64,000 nucleotides of DNA from Xenorhabdus poinarii G6 (GTDB lineage: Bacteria; Pseudomonadota; Gammaproteobacteria; Enterobacterales; Enterobacteriaceae): assembly GCF_000968175.1 (NCBI RefSeq), contig NZ_FO704551.1, positions 1,612,001-1,676,000 of the forward strand, in the 5' to 3' direction. Below the pieces are notes generated by a model that saw nothing but the letters and a program-made list of their open reading frames with translations, searched no databases and had not been told where the DNA came from. The translations under genes and the position numbers were made by a program. Below, piece by piece: positions 30,887 through 41,189 of this stretch; positions within the stretch are counted from its first letter, which is position 1, and each line of letters starts with the position of its first letter.

Positions 30887-30973
30887 TTATGTGCGTGCGC
30901 GTGAACCAACCGCCCTGAAGGGGAAGTTGTGCCACCAACGATTGATTTGCATCGTTTGCATAAATACGTTCAT
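30887..30973 (-). CDS. trpL: trp operon leader peptide
   Basis: This short open frame of 28 codons starts MNVFMQTMQINRWWHN, with two adjacent Trp codons at 13-14, and stops at 30887-30889. GAGG lies 9 bases upstream of the first ATG; internal ATGs at codons 5 and 8 could also serve. Ribosome stalling at the Trp codons lets the downstream RNA form an antiterminator. It is longer than the 14-residue E. coli leader. It is too short to appear in routine gene lists. Confidence 0.88.
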   Translation of the reverse strand: MNVFMQTMQINRWWHNFPFRAVGSRART

Positions 30974-31027
30974 CTTTGAGTGCCTCATCTGTTTAATGAT
31001 TTTTATAGCGATTTTTTAATCAATCCA

Positions 31028-31047
31028 TGTACTAGTAAACTGGATCG
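31028..31047 (-). promoter_or_regulatory. TrpR operator
   Basis: Read on the minus strand, the 20-base segment matches the E. coli trp operator at 16 positions, including the ACTAGTAC arm. It overlaps the -10 hexamer, as in E. coli, so the repressor would block RNA polymerase. Confidence 0.82.
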
Positions 31048-31062
31048 AGTTTGACTTGTCAA
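31034..31062 (-). promoter_or_regulatory. trp operon promoter
   Basis: Minus-strand TTGACA (31057-31062), 17-base spacer, TTTACT (31034-31039). It is a near-consensus sigma-70 promoter in the same relation to the operator as in E. coli; transcription should start near 31027. Confidence 0.85.
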
Positions 31063-31257
31063 TCGTTTTTTTGCGGTCAGTCGAAATAAGATAAGGTGAG
31101 AAACCAATAAGAAGGGTATGAATAAGAAAATCGTCATTTAAGATGTGACTTTCGCCGCTTTCGTCTTATCCGCTGTGTTATCATTTCCGCTTCATACTTG
31201 ATATCACTTGATAAAGAGTATCCGTGTTACCCGCCCGACAAAAACAGGTATAAAGCA

Positions 31258-32130
31258 ATGACTGAAGCTGCCAGTGAAATGATAAAACGCTATGATCTGC
31301 ATAGCCATACGACTGCTTCAGATGGTGTGTTATCACCGGAGCAGCTTGTGGACAGAGCCATCTCGATGGGTATTAATGTACTGGCTATTACTGATCATGA
31401 TACGACGGACGGCATCCCATCTGCCTTCAACCATATACAGCAAAATAACTTGCCATTGACCCTCATCGCTGGCGTTGAAATTTCAACATCATGGGAGAAT
31501 ATGGAAATCCATATTATTGGCTTAAATATGGATATTAACTCTGTTCCCTTAAGACAACGGTTGACTCATCAGGTTGATTTAAGGAAACAGCGCGGGATTG
31601 AAATCGGGCATCGGTTAGCCAAAGCCGGTATTCCCGGAACCTGGGAAGGGGCATCTCGATTAGCCAATGGGGGGCAGGTTACCCGCGGCCATTTTGCTCG
31701 TTATCTGATTGAAGCCGGTATTGAACCGACGATTCCGAAAGTGTTCAAAAAATATCTGGCAAAGGGAAAAATCGGTTATGTCCCGCCGCAATGGTGTACA
31801 ATTGAGCAGGCGATTGACGCGATTCACCAGGCAGGCGGACAAGCTGTCATTGCTCATCCTGGCCGATATGGGTTATCGATGAAATGGCTGAAGCGCTTAA
31901 TCGCCTGGTTTAAACAATATGGCGGTGATGCAATGGAAGTTGCACAGTGTCAGCAAGCCCCTAATGAAAGGCAACAACTTGGTCAACTGGCAAGAGAATA
32001 TGGTTTGAAAGTATCATTAGGATCGGATTTTCACCAACCTTGTTCATGGATAGAGCTTGGTCGCAATTTGTGGTTACCCGGTGATGTTGTACCGATATGG
32101 CACGACTGGTCACAGCTTGGGGCTGCATAG
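31258..32130 (+). CDS. rnm: RNase AM (PHP-domain 5'-3' exoribonuclease)
   Basis: This 290-residue PHP-family phosphoesterase is orthologous to E. coli YciV/Rnm, which trims 5' ends of rRNA precursors and hydrolyses nucleoside 3',5'-bisphosphate. Metal-binding motifs are DLHSHTTASDG (His15, His17) and AITDHDTT; later ones are IAHPGRYGLS and SDFHQP. I start at ATG 31258; the frame opens at a TTG at 31198 but the extra residues are not family-like. It is divergent from the trp operon and followed by yciO after 20 bases, as in E. coli. Confidence 0.93.
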   Translation: MTEAASEMIKRYDLHSHTTASDGVLSPEQLVDRAISMGINVLAITDHDTTDGIPSAFNHIQQNNLPLTLIAGVEISTSWENMEIHIIGLNMDINSVPLRQRLTHQVDLRKQRGIEIGHRLAKAGIPGTWEGASRLANGGQVTRGHFARYLIEAGIEPTIPKVFKKYLAKGKIGYVPPQWCTIEQAIDAIHQAGGQAVIAHPGRYGLSMKWLKRLIAWFKQYGGDAMEVAQCQQAPNERQQLGQLAREYGLKVSLGSDFHQPCSWIELGRNLWLPGDVVPIWHDWSQLGAA

Positions 32131-32150
32131 AAGTAGAGGTCATTTTTTTT

Positions 32151-32771
32151 ATGAGCCAGTTTTTTTATATCCACCCGGATAATCCACAGAAACGTCTTAT
32201 TGACCAAAGTGTGGAAGTGCTGAAAAAGGGTGGCGTTGTTATCTATCCTACTGATTCAGGTTATGCCATTGGTTGTAGTCTTGAAAATAAGGATGCGATG
32301 ACGCGTATATGTCGTATTCGCCAATTGGACGGTCGCCACCATTTTACACTGGTGTGCCGTGATCTGTCTGAAATTGCAACTTATGCTCATGTGGATAATC
32401 AGGCGTTCAGGTTGATCAAAAATAACACACCGGGCAGTTACACGTTTATTTTGCAGGCGACAAAAGAAGTGCCGCGTCGTTTAATGAATGAAAAACGTAA
32501 AACGATTGGCCTGCGTGTACCTTCCAACTCGATTGCGTTAGCATTGTTGGAAGAAATGCGTGAACCGCTGATGTCCTGTAGTCTCATGTTGCCCGGCAAT
32601 GATTTTGCTGAATCGGATCCAGAAGAGATTAAAGAGACATTAGGTAAACAAGTTGATTTAATTATTCATGGTGGTTATCTTGGGCAGCAACCGACAACGG
32701 TAGTCGATTTAACTGGGGATTCACCCGTCATTCTTCGTGAAGGCGAAGGCAACGTCACGCCTTTTTTATAA
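32151..32771 (+). CDS. yciO: YciO, Sua5/YrdC-family protein
   Basis: The start at 32151 gives 206 residues, identical in length to E. coli YciO; upstream in-frame codons from 32097 overlap rnm. The Sua5/YrdC nucleotide-binding fold is shown by GGVVIYPTDSGYAIGCSL, KKGG-like entry, and TVVDLTGDSPVILREGEG. TsaC/Sua5 enzymes make threonylcarbamoyl-AMP for tRNA modification; YciO is a paralogue with weak or different activity, so the role is uncertain. It is probably cotranscribed with rnm and rluB. Confidence 0.92.
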   Translation: MSQFFYIHPDNPQKRLIDQSVEVLKKGGVVIYPTDSGYAIGCSLENKDAMTRICRIRQLDGRHHFTLVCRDLSEIATYAHVDNQAFRLIKNNTPGSYTFILQATKEVPRRLMNEKRKTIGLRVPSNSIALALLEEMREPLMSCSLMLPGNDFAESDPEEIKETLGKQVDLIIHGGYLGQQPTTVVDLTGDSPVILREGEGNVTPFL

Positions 32772-32827
32772 AGTATACGATTTAATTTTTTTACGACGCC
32801 TGTGAAGGCGACAACAGAGGTTGCTCA

Positions 32828-33751
32828 ATGAGCGATAAAACAGAAAAGTTACAAAAAGTTCTCGCGCGTTCTGGCCATGGCTCCCGTCGCGAAATCGAGG
32901 GATATATCCAACAAGGACGCATCAGTATTGATGGCAAGATCGCAAAATTGGGTGATCGCGTTGAAGTAAGACCCTCAGTCAAAATTCGTCTGGATGGACG
33001 GATTTTGAATATCAAAGAACCACAGAAATCAGTTTGTCGTGTTCTGGCTTATTACAAACCGGAAGGTGAACTGTGTACCCGTCATGATCCTGAAGGTCGT
33101 CCGACCGTCTTTGATCGCCTGCCAAAAATGCAGGATGCACGCTGGATTGCCGTAGGGCGTTTGGATATCAACACCTGCGGATTATTGCTGTTTACTACGG
33201 ATGGCGAATTGGCTAACCGTTTGATGCACCCAAGCCAAGAAGTTGAACGTGAGTATGCTGTTCGTATTTTCGGTGAAGTCGATAATGCAAAACTGCGTCA
33301 ATTGAAACAAGGGGTAAAACTGGAAGATGGCCCGGCTTCATTCAAAACGATCACGTTTAAGGGTGGGGAAGGGATCAACCAATGGTACAACGTCACGTTG
33401 ACAGAAGGCCGTAACCGTGAAGTCAGGCGTTTGTGGGAAGCGGTCGGTGTTCAGGTCAGCCGTCTGATCCGTGTGCGCTATGGTGATATTACTCTGCCGA
33501 AAGGTTTGCCGCGTGGTGGCTGGACCGAATTAGGACTGGAACAGACTAACTATTTGCGTCAGTTGGTGGGTCTGGGTGATGAAATTGTGACTAAAGTGGC
33601 CGTTGAACGTGATCAGCGTCGCATTAAAGCCAACCAGATACGCCGTGCAGTAAGACGACATTCGCAAGTGACATCCCGTCCAACAGGGAAACGTCCTGCC
33701 AGCAGCTCTCGTCAGAATGCAGGAAGGAAAACGACATCTAAAGGTCGTTAA
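32828..33751 (+). CDS. rluB: 23S rRNA pseudouridine synthase RluB
   Basis: RluB makes pseudouridine 2605 in 23S rRNA. The 307 residues have an N-terminal S4 RNA-binding domain (about 6-62, [18 protein letters not shown]), the catalytic aspartate Asp113 in [13 protein letters not shown], and a basic, low-complexity tail ([20 protein letters not shown]). Where many relatives have INTSGLLLF this has Cys, a mild change. It is followed by a long nested inverted repeat. Confidence 0.95.
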   Translation: MSDKTEKLQKVLARSGHGSRREIEGYIQQGRISIDGKIAKLGDRVEVRPSVKIRLDGRILNIKEPQKSVCRVLAYYKPEGELCTRHDPEGRPTVFDRLPKMQDARWIAVGRLDINTCGLLLFTTDGELANRLMHPSQEVEREYAVRIFGEVDNAKLRQLKQGVKLEDGPASFKTITFKGGEGINQWYNVTLTEGRNREVRRLWEAVGVQVSRLIRVRYGDITLPKGLPRGGWTELGLEQTNYLRQLVGLGDEIVTKVAVERDQRRIKANQIRRAVRRHSQVTSRPTGKRPASSSRQNAGRKTTSKGR

Positions 33752-33762
33752 GACGTTTTAAG

Positions 33763-33822
33763 CCGCTGTTTCAGTGTCATCAGCATTAAACTAAATTAAT
33801 GCTAATCAATTTGAAACAGCGG
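33763..33822. repeat. Nested inverted repeat between rluB and btuR
   Basis: The outer arms CCGCTGTTTCA and TGAAACAGCGG (11 bp, perfect) enclose an inner perfect repeat AGCATTA/TAATGCT (33782-33788 and 33797-33803). It lies between convergent genes and could be a terminator or RNA-stabilising structure, although the T-tract is poor. Confidence 0.65.
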
Positions 33823-33828
33823 ATTCGT

Positions 33829-34425
33829 TTACCAATCAATGCCTTTCTGGGCTTTGATGCCAGCATCAAAGGCATGTTTCACCGGACACATTTCTGTCAC
33901 TGTATCTGCATATGCCAACAATTCCCGATGGCATCCTCTGCCGGTGATAATCACACTCTGATGTGAAGGGCGCTGTTTGAGCGTCGTCAAAACATCGGCA
34001 AGTTCCAAATAGCCGTAATTGATCATGTAGGTCAATTCATCCAATACCACAAGATGTAATGAAGGATCGGATAATATCGTTACAGCTTGTTTCCAGGCGA
34101 TTTGGCAGGCGGCAGTATCTGTTTCCCGATTTTGGGTCTCCCATGTGAAACCGGTTGCCATGACATGAAATTCCACACCATGTTGCGTCAGTAAATTCCG
34201 CTCACCGCTTTCCCATGTTCCTTTAATGAATTGGATAACACCAGCACGTTGCCCGTGGCCGACTGCACGAAGGACAGTGCCGAATGCAGCAGTGGTTTTT
34301 CCTTTTCCGTTTCCGGTGAATACGATGACGATCCCCCGTTCTTGCTGTGCAGCTTCTATGCGGGCATCGACTTTTTCTTTCAGGCGTTGTTGCCTTTTCT
34401 GATACTGGCTGTTATCTCTGGTCAT
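33829..34425 (-). CDS. btuR: Cob(I)yrinic acid a,c-diamide adenosyltransferase
   Basis: BtuR (CobA/CobO type) transfers adenosyl from ATP to cobalamin, giving the coenzyme form. The 198 residues show the P-loop GNGKGKTT at 38-45 in TGNGKGKTTAAFGTVLRAVG, LDELTYMINYGY, and the VITGRGCH segment. The start overlaps the yciK stop by 4 bases (ATGA), as in the E. coli yciK-btuR pair. Confidence 0.95.
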   Translation of the reverse strand: MTRDNSQYQKRQQRLKEKVDARIEAAQQERGIVIVFTGNGKGKTTAAFGTVLRAVGHGQRAGVIQFIKGTWESGERNLLTQHGVEFHVMATGFTWETQNRETDTAACQIAWKQAVTILSDPSLHLVVLDELTYMINYGYLELADVLTTLKQRPSHQSVIITGRGCHRELLAYADTVTEMCPVKHAFDAGIKAQKGIDW

Positions 34426-35189
34426 GATTCGGCTGGCCCCGCTTTGCGACCGGGTTGGGCATCAAAGCTAATGCCAGAATCATTGCGGCTGTCATCCCCC
34501 ATCAGATAAAGATAGACTGGCATAATATCCGCTGGCGTCTTTAACTTGGCCGCGTTTTCATCAGGAAAGGCTTCTGCTCGCATATTCGTGCGCGTTCCAC
34601 CGGGGTTGATGCAGTTAATCCGTAGCATTGTGCCCTGATATTCTTGAGCCAAAACCTGCATTAGCCCTTCTGTGGCGAATTTGGATACCGCATAGGCTCC
34701 CCAATGACTCCGGCCTTCGCGACCAACACTGGAGCTGGTAAACACTAAGGAGCCGCTGGTGGATTGCAATAATAGTGGGATTAATGCCTGAGTCAGCATG
34801 AAAGCGGCGTTAACATTGACTTGCATCACGTCATGCCAAAGTTGGACGGGTTGTTCCATAATAGGGGCAACCGTGCCAAGCAAGCCAGCGTTGTGTAAAA
34901 CGCCATCCAGATGTGAATAACGCTGAGCCAGATCGTGGCCGAATACCTGGCACTCTTTTGCGGTTACCGTCAGTAAATCCATCGTATAAATATCCGCAGG
35001 CAAACCCCCATCATGTGCAATCTGTTGTTTGACGGCTTCCAGTTTTGCGGTTGTACGCCCGAGTAAAATGACCTGTGCGCCGTAGCGGGCATACGTTAGT
35101 GCGGCTTCGCGGCCAATGCCATCGCCCGCACCAGTGACTAAAATGACTTTTTGTTGCAGCAGCTTGTTATTAGGTTGGTAATCAAACAT
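34422..35189 (-). CDS. yciK: Short-chain dehydrogenase YciK
   Basis: This classical SDR of 255 residues has NAD(P)-binding GAGDGIG at 20-26, HNAG at 99-102, catalytic Ser in FTSSSVG (150-156), and Tyr166/Lys170 (YAVSK). It is orthologous to E. coli YciK, whose physiological substrate is unknown. Coupled to btuR by a 4-base overlap, although no functional link is established. Confidence 0.93.
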   Translation of the reverse strand: MFDYQPNNKLLQQKVILVTGAGDGIGREAALTYARYGAQVILLGRTTAKLEAVKQQIAHDGGLPADIYTMDLLTVTAKECQVFGHDLAQRYSHLDGVLHNAGLLGTVAPIMEQPVQLWHDVMQVNVNAAFMLTQALIPLLLQSTSGSLVFTSSSVGREGRSHWGAYAVSKFATEGLMQVLAQEYQGTMLRINCINPGGTRTNMRAEAFPDENAAKLKTPADIMPVYLYLMGDDSRNDSGISFDAQPGRKAGPAES

Positions 35190-35366
35190 CGGACAATCTT
35201 CCTGTATGACTGATGAATCGATGAGTTGCCATGTCAGAATGGCATATGTGAGTGATGGTTATAGTAGGGTTAAATAAACTGTTAGGGCAAGGCTCTCGGT
35301 TTTTCGTTAGAATGAAACATATTGTTCGTCATAAACTGTTCGTCATAAATTAATCAAGGTGGATCT

Positions 35367-36413
35367 GTGGAATATTTGTCTCTATACGGGTTGTTCTTAG
35401 CCAAAGTGTTGACCGTCGTTTTAGCCATTGCTGTTCTGGTGGTCGTTTGTATTGGTTTAGGGATGCGGAAAGCCATGCACAAAGGGGAATTGAAGCTCAC
35501 TCATCTTGGTGAAGTATACCAGGATAGACAGCGTCAAATGCAGCAGGCTCGAATGAATGAAGCGGAACAAAAAATTTGGCAGAAGACATTAAAAAAGCAG
35601 CAAAAAGAGGATGCTAAACAGAAAAAATTAGCCGCTAAAACGGGTCAGAAAGATTTACTGAAACCGACTTTGTATGTGTTAGATTTTAAGGGTAGCATGG
35701 ATGCCCACGAAGTGGATTCTCTCCGTGAAGAGATCAGTGCGGTGTTGGCGGTAGCAGACAAAAATGATGAAGTGTTATTGCGTCTGGAAAGTCCTGGTGG
35801 TGTGGTTCATGGCTATGGTCTGGCTGCATCTCAACTGGCTCGTTTTCGGCAGAAGGGAATACGTTTGACAGTTGCCGTGGATAAAGTGGCTGCCAGTGGT
35901 GGTTATATGATGGCTTGTGTGGCTGATCGCATCATTGCCGCCCCGTTTGCGATTATTGGTTCCATTGGCGTTGTGGCTCAATTGCCAAATATCCATCGAT
36001 TTTTGAAGAAAAATGATATTGATGTGGAATTACATACCGCGGGTGAGTACAAACGTACCCTGACGGTTCTGGGCGAAAATACGGAACAAGGGCGTAAAAA
36101 GTTTCAGGAAGATCTGAACGAAACACATCATTTATTCAAATCATTTATTCATCAGCATCGACCTGCTTTAGCCGTGGAAAAAGTGGCTACCGGTGAATAT
36201 TGGTATGGTACACAGGCAAAAGAGAATGGGCTAATTGATGATGTGGGTGTCAGCGATGATTTTCTGATTGAAAAAATTGAACATTGTGAAGTGATTGGTG
36301 TTTCCTATTTCCGCCGTAAACGTGTGGTAGAGCGTTTTATGGGCAGTGCGATGGAAAATGTTGATAAGCTGCTGATGCGTTGGTGGCAAAGGGGAGAAAA
36401 ACCCCTGTTATAA
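35367..36413 (+). CDS. sohB: Inner-membrane peptidase SohB
   Basis: SohB is a SppA/S49-family serine protease of the envelope, first found as a suppressor of htrA loss. It starts at GTG 35367 with AAGGTGG upstream. In 348 residues, an N-terminal transmembrane helix (about 10-32) and a Lys/Gln-rich coiled segment (50-100) precede the protease domain: SPGGVVHGYG (142-151), nucleophile Ser177 in KVAASGGYM and Lys229 in GEYKRTL. Order beside yciK matches E. coli. Confidence 0.95.
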   Translation: MEYLSLYGLFLAKVLTVVLAIAVLVVVCIGLGMRKAMHKGELKLTHLGEVYQDRQRQMQQARMNEAEQKIWQKTLKKQQKEDAKQKKLAAKTGQKDLLKPTLYVLDFKGSMDAHEVDSLREEISAVLAVADKNDEVLLRLESPGGVVHGYGLAASQLARFRQKGIRLTVAVDKVAASGGYMMACVADRIIAAPFAIIGSIGVVAQLPNIHRFLKKNDIDVELHTAGEYKRTLTVLGENTEQGRKKFQEDLNETHHLFKSFIHQHRPALAVEKVATGEYWYGTQAKENGLIDDVGVSDDFLIEKIEHCEVIGVSYFRRKRVVERFMGSAMENVDKLLMRWWQRGEKPLL

Positions 36414-36616
36414 TCGTTGTGATATGCCGGTATATGCAGACAAACTGATATAAACGTGTAAACAGCCTAAAGTTAAACGCGGTTTTGGCAATGCCGATAT
36501 CGCATACGAACAGTATGTAGATCGGCGGGTCAATAGGGGAGATGGCGTGATATCCTTTATTGCCCGCCCATTTAGGGATAATTGATCAATTAAGTCAGAA
36601 TGATCTTGTCAGATTT

Positions 36617-36868
36617 TTAATCTATTAAATAATATTTTTCGGATAATAGATGAGCTAAATGTTTAAACATGTTAAATACAGCGGTGCTTTTTGCGGTAGG
36701 TAGCCCGTTTTCATCCAGAAAATATTCCCCGCGAAATACGAATATTCCTCCTCTTTGTTCTACCTTGTCTACATACATGCCCGGTATAAAATCTTCATGT
36801 TTTATCATGATTTCATTTGCTTTTTTCAGTAACTGATCCCGTTTAACGGGAAGGGTTTCAATTGGCAT
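36617..36868 (-). CDS. yciN: YciN family small protein
   Basis: I start at ATG 36868, which has a strong AAGGAG 8 bases upstream, giving 83 residues like E. coli YciN; the frame upstream to 36904 lacks this. The conserved ending ([39 protein letters not shown]) matches YciN. Function is unknown. It is divergent from topA, as in E. coli. Confidence 0.92.
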   Translation of the reverse strand: MPIETLPVKRDQLLKKANEIMIKHEDFIPGMYVDKVEQRGGIFVFRGEYFLDENGLPTAKSTAVFNMFKHLAHLLSEKYYLID

Positions 36869-37174
36869 TGAATGTGCTCCTTCAGGAAATAAGTTGTTGC
36901 GCATCGTTTTTTATCAGGTAGAGTGTGGGCTTTTCGTCATGCAGATGGAAGATTTTGTTTACAACGGTTAAATCATACAATTTCAGGTCTATGTTGGTGT
37001 ATAAAATACCCTAAATATTTCAAAGGGTTTTGCGCTTGAGCAAAAGTACAAGATAAAAATTAGTTGATATCTTGCAAATCTATCGCAATATAAAAAGAGG
37101 TTTTATTTTATATATCGCAACATAACGCCGTGATTTTCGCCATCTGAAAAGAAGATAATTAGGTAAAGGTAACT
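36869..37174. promoter_or_regulatory. Divergent yciN/topA regulatory region
   Basis: This 306-base A+T-rich region without open frames holds the topA promoter(s), for example a TATAAA near 37000. E. coli topA has several stress- and supercoiling-sensitive promoters; individual ones cannot be assigned here. Confidence 0.5.
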
Positions 37175-39772
37175 ATGGCTAAAGCTCTTGTTATAGTGGA
37201 ATCCCCGGCAAAAGCCAAAACAATCAATAAATATCTGGGGAATGACTACGTTGTAAAATCCAGTGTTGGTCATATTCGTGATTTGCCGACGAGTGGAACA
37301 GTGAGTCAAAAGAGTTCAAGCTCATCTACCGATAAGAATAAAAAGAAAGTCAAAAAAGATGAGAAAACGGCGCTGATAAGTCGCATGGGCGTCGATCCCT
37401 ATCATGGTTGGGAAGCAAACTATCAAATTTTGCCTGGCAAAGAAAAAGTGGTTTCTGAGCTGAAAGTGCTGGCCGATAAAGCCGATCACATCTTTCTTGC
37501 AACGGATCTTGACCGGGAAGGAGAAGCGATTGCGTGGCACTTGCGGGAAGTGATTGGTGGGGATGATTCCCGCTTCAGTCGAGTGGTATTTAATGAAATT
37601 ACCAAAAATGCAATCACGCAGGCTTTTGATAAACCGGGTGAATTGAATATTGACCGGGTGAACGCTCAGCAAGCGCGTCGTTTTATGGATCGCGTTGTCG
37701 GTTATATGGTTTCTCCGCTGCTGTGGAAAAAAATTGCCAGAGGGTTGTCTGCTGGACGAGTTCAGTCTGTTGCGGTTCGGCTGGTGGTTGAGCGGGAGCG
37801 CGAAATCAAGGCATTCGTGCCGGAAGAATATTGGCAACTGCACGCGGATTTAATGGCTAAGGGAGATACCGCTCTCCATATGGAAGTGACCCATGAAAAG
37901 GGGAAGCCATTTAAACCCGTTAATGCGCAACAAACGCAATCAGCCGTCTCTTTGCTTGAAAATGCGAAGTACACCGTGATTGATCGTGAAGATCGGCCGA
38001 CATCCAGTAAACCGGGAGCACCATTTATTACGTCGACACTGCAACAGGCCGCAAGTACACGGCTTGGGTTTGGGGTGAAGAAAACCATGATGATGGCTCA
38101 ACGTTTATATGAGGCAGGGCATATCACTTATATGCGTACTGACTCGACTAACTTGAGTCAGGAAGCCCTGGAAATGGTGCGTGGTTATATCGACAACCAG
38201 TTCGGTGAGAAATACTTACCGAAAAGTGCCAATGTTTACAGCAGTAAGGACAATTCTCAGGAAGCCCATGAAGCCATTCGTCCTTCTAATGTTGATGTGA
38301 TGGCAGAAGAGTTAAAAGACATGGAAGCTGACGCGCAAAAATTGTATCAGCTTATCTGGCGTCAATTTATCGCTTGTCAGATGACACCTGCGAAATATGA
38401 TTCCACAACCTTGTCTGTTAAGGCTGGCGATTTTGAATTGCGTGCCAAGGGCCGTACACTGCGCTTTGATGGCTGGACGAAGGTCATGCCAACTTTACGC
38501 AAAGGGGATGAAGATAATACGTTACCCGTCATTGATGTGGGAACCGTGTTTGATTTGCAACAATTAATACCAAGCCAGCACTTTACAAAACCACCGGCTC
38601 GTTTCAGTGAAGCCTCCCTGGTCAAAGAGTTGGAAAAACGTGGTATTGGTCGTCCATCCACTTACGCATCCATTATCTCAACCATTCAGGATCGAGGTTA
38701 TGTGCGAGCTGAAAATCGTCGATTCTATGCGGAGAAAATGGGGGAAATCGTCAATGATCGTTTGGAAGAGAATTTCAACGAATTGATGAGTTATGACTTC
38801 ACCGCCAGGATGGAAGACCAGCTTGATCATGTCGCCAAGAATCAAGCGAACTGGAAAGATGTTCTGGACGAATTCTTCTTCAATTTCAGTGAACAACTTG
38901 ATGTTGCCAGTAAAGATCCTGATGAAGGCGGAATGCGTCCGAATGCAATGGTGATCACGTCAATTGAATGTCCGACTTGTCACCGAGCAATGGGGATCCG
39001 CACCGCGACAACCGGCGTATTCCTCGGTTGTTCTGGTTATGCCTTGTCGCCTAAAGAACGGTGTAAACAGACGATTAACCTTATCCCGGAAAATGAAATT
39101 CTGAATATTCTGGAAGGGGATGACGCTGAAACCAATGCATTACGAGCCCGTCGTCGCTGTAAAAAATGTGGTACAGCGATGGACAGTTATTTGATTGATA
39201 ATCAGCGGAAACTGCATGTTTGTGGTAATAATCCGGCCTGTGATGGTTATGAAGTCGAAGCAGGTGAATTTCGTATCAAGGGTTATGATGGCCCGATAGT
39301 GGAATGCGATAAGTGTGGTTCAGAAATGCACCTGAAAGTGGGGCGTTTTGGTAAATACATGGGCTGTACCAACGAAGAGTGTAAGAACACGCGGAAGATT
39401 TTGCGCAGTGGTGAAGTCGCGCCCCCGAAAGAAGATCCGGTGCCGTTACCTGAACTAGCGTGTGAAAAATCCGATGCTTACTTTGTTTTGCGTGATGGTG
39501 CTGCCGGCGTTTTCTTAGCGGCGAACACATTCCCGAAATCGCGTGAAACGCGTGCCCCTTTGGTGGAAGAGCTTGTACGCTTTAAAGATCGTCTGCCGGA
39601 GAAGTTTCGTTATTTAGCGGAAGCACCGGTTACTGATCCTGAGGGAAATAAAACCATTGTCCGTTTTAGTCGGAAGACCAAACAGCAATACGTTTCTTCT
39701 GAGAAAAAGGGTAAAGCGACGGGCTGGACCGCTTTTTTTGCTGACGGGGCTTGGGATGTGAAAGAGAAATAA
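37175..39772 (+). CDS. topA: DNA topoisomerase I
   Basis: TopA relaxes negative supercoils by a type IA mechanism. In 865 residues, the Toprim domain has acidic Asp111/Asp113/Glu115 (ATDLDREGE), and the active-site Tyr319 is in [12 protein letters not shown], the same numbers as in E. coli. The C-terminal zinc-ribbon repeats ([21 protein letters not shown] with [16 protein letters not shown] with CTNEEC) are followed by the terminal ssDNA-binding domains. A GTAAAGGTAA precedes the ATG. A terminator follows at 39890. Confidence 0.97.
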   Translation: MAKALVIVESPAKAKTINKYLGNDYVVKSSVGHIRDLPTSGTVSQKSSSSSTDKNKKKVKKDEKTALISRMGVDPYHGWEANYQILPGKEKVVSELKVLADKADHIFLATDLDREGEAIAWHLREVIGGDDSRFSRVVFNEITKNAITQAFDKPGELNIDRVNAQQARRFMDRVVGYMVSPLLWKKIARGLSAGRVQSVAVRLVVEREREIKAFVPEEYWQLHADLMAKGDTALHMEVTHEKGKPFKPVNAQQTQSAVSLLENAKYTVIDREDRPTSSKPGAPFITSTLQQAASTRLGFGVKKTMMMAQRLYEAGHITYMRTDSTNLSQEALEMVRGYIDNQFGEKYLPKSANVYSSKDNSQEAHEAIRPSNVDVMAEELKDMEADAQKLYQLIWRQFIACQMTPAKYDSTTLSVKAGDFELRAKGRTLRFDGWTKVMPTLRKGDEDNTLPVIDVGTVFDLQQLIPSQHFTKPPARFSEASLVKELEKRGIGRPSTYASIISTIQDRGYVRAENRRFYAEKMGEIVNDRLEENFNELMSYDFTARMEDQLDHVAKNQANWKDVLDEFFFNFSEQLDVASKDPDEGGMRPNAMVITSIECPTCHRAMGIRTATTGVFLGCSGYALSPKERCKQTINLIPENEILNILEGDDAETNALRARRRCKKCGTAMDSYLIDNQRKLHVCGNNPACDGYEVEAGEFRIKGYDGPIVECDKCGSEMHLKVGRFGKYMGCTNEECKNTRKILRSGEVAPPKEDPVPLPELACEKSDAYFVLRDGAAGVFLAANTFPKSRETRAPLVEELVRFKDRLPEKFRYLAEAPVTDPEGNKTIVRFSRKTKQQYVSSEKKGKATGWTAFFADGAWDVKEK

Positions 39773-41110
<1,338 letters not shown>

Positions 41111-41137
41111 AAAATCGGTTTAAGTCATGTTTGATGA

Positions 41138-41172
41138 TTAATCACCCCCTAAGAGGTAAAGGGGGCGGTTAA
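41138..41172. terminator. Probable terminator between cysB and the orphan gene
   Basis: TTAATC-A-CCCCCT pairs with AGGGGG-C-GGTTAA (one mismatch) around a 9-base loop. The T-rich tail is weak (TCTGTTTC). It lies between convergent genes and probably ends cysB. Confidence 0.55.
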
Positions 41173-41189
41173 TCTGTTTCTTTCCAAAG

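Noticed and set aside
37322-37843. 173-codon open frame antisense to topA
   Set aside because: It lies wholly within topA on the opposite strand, has low-complexity His/Asn/Arg composition and no ribosome-binding site; topA is a certain gene.
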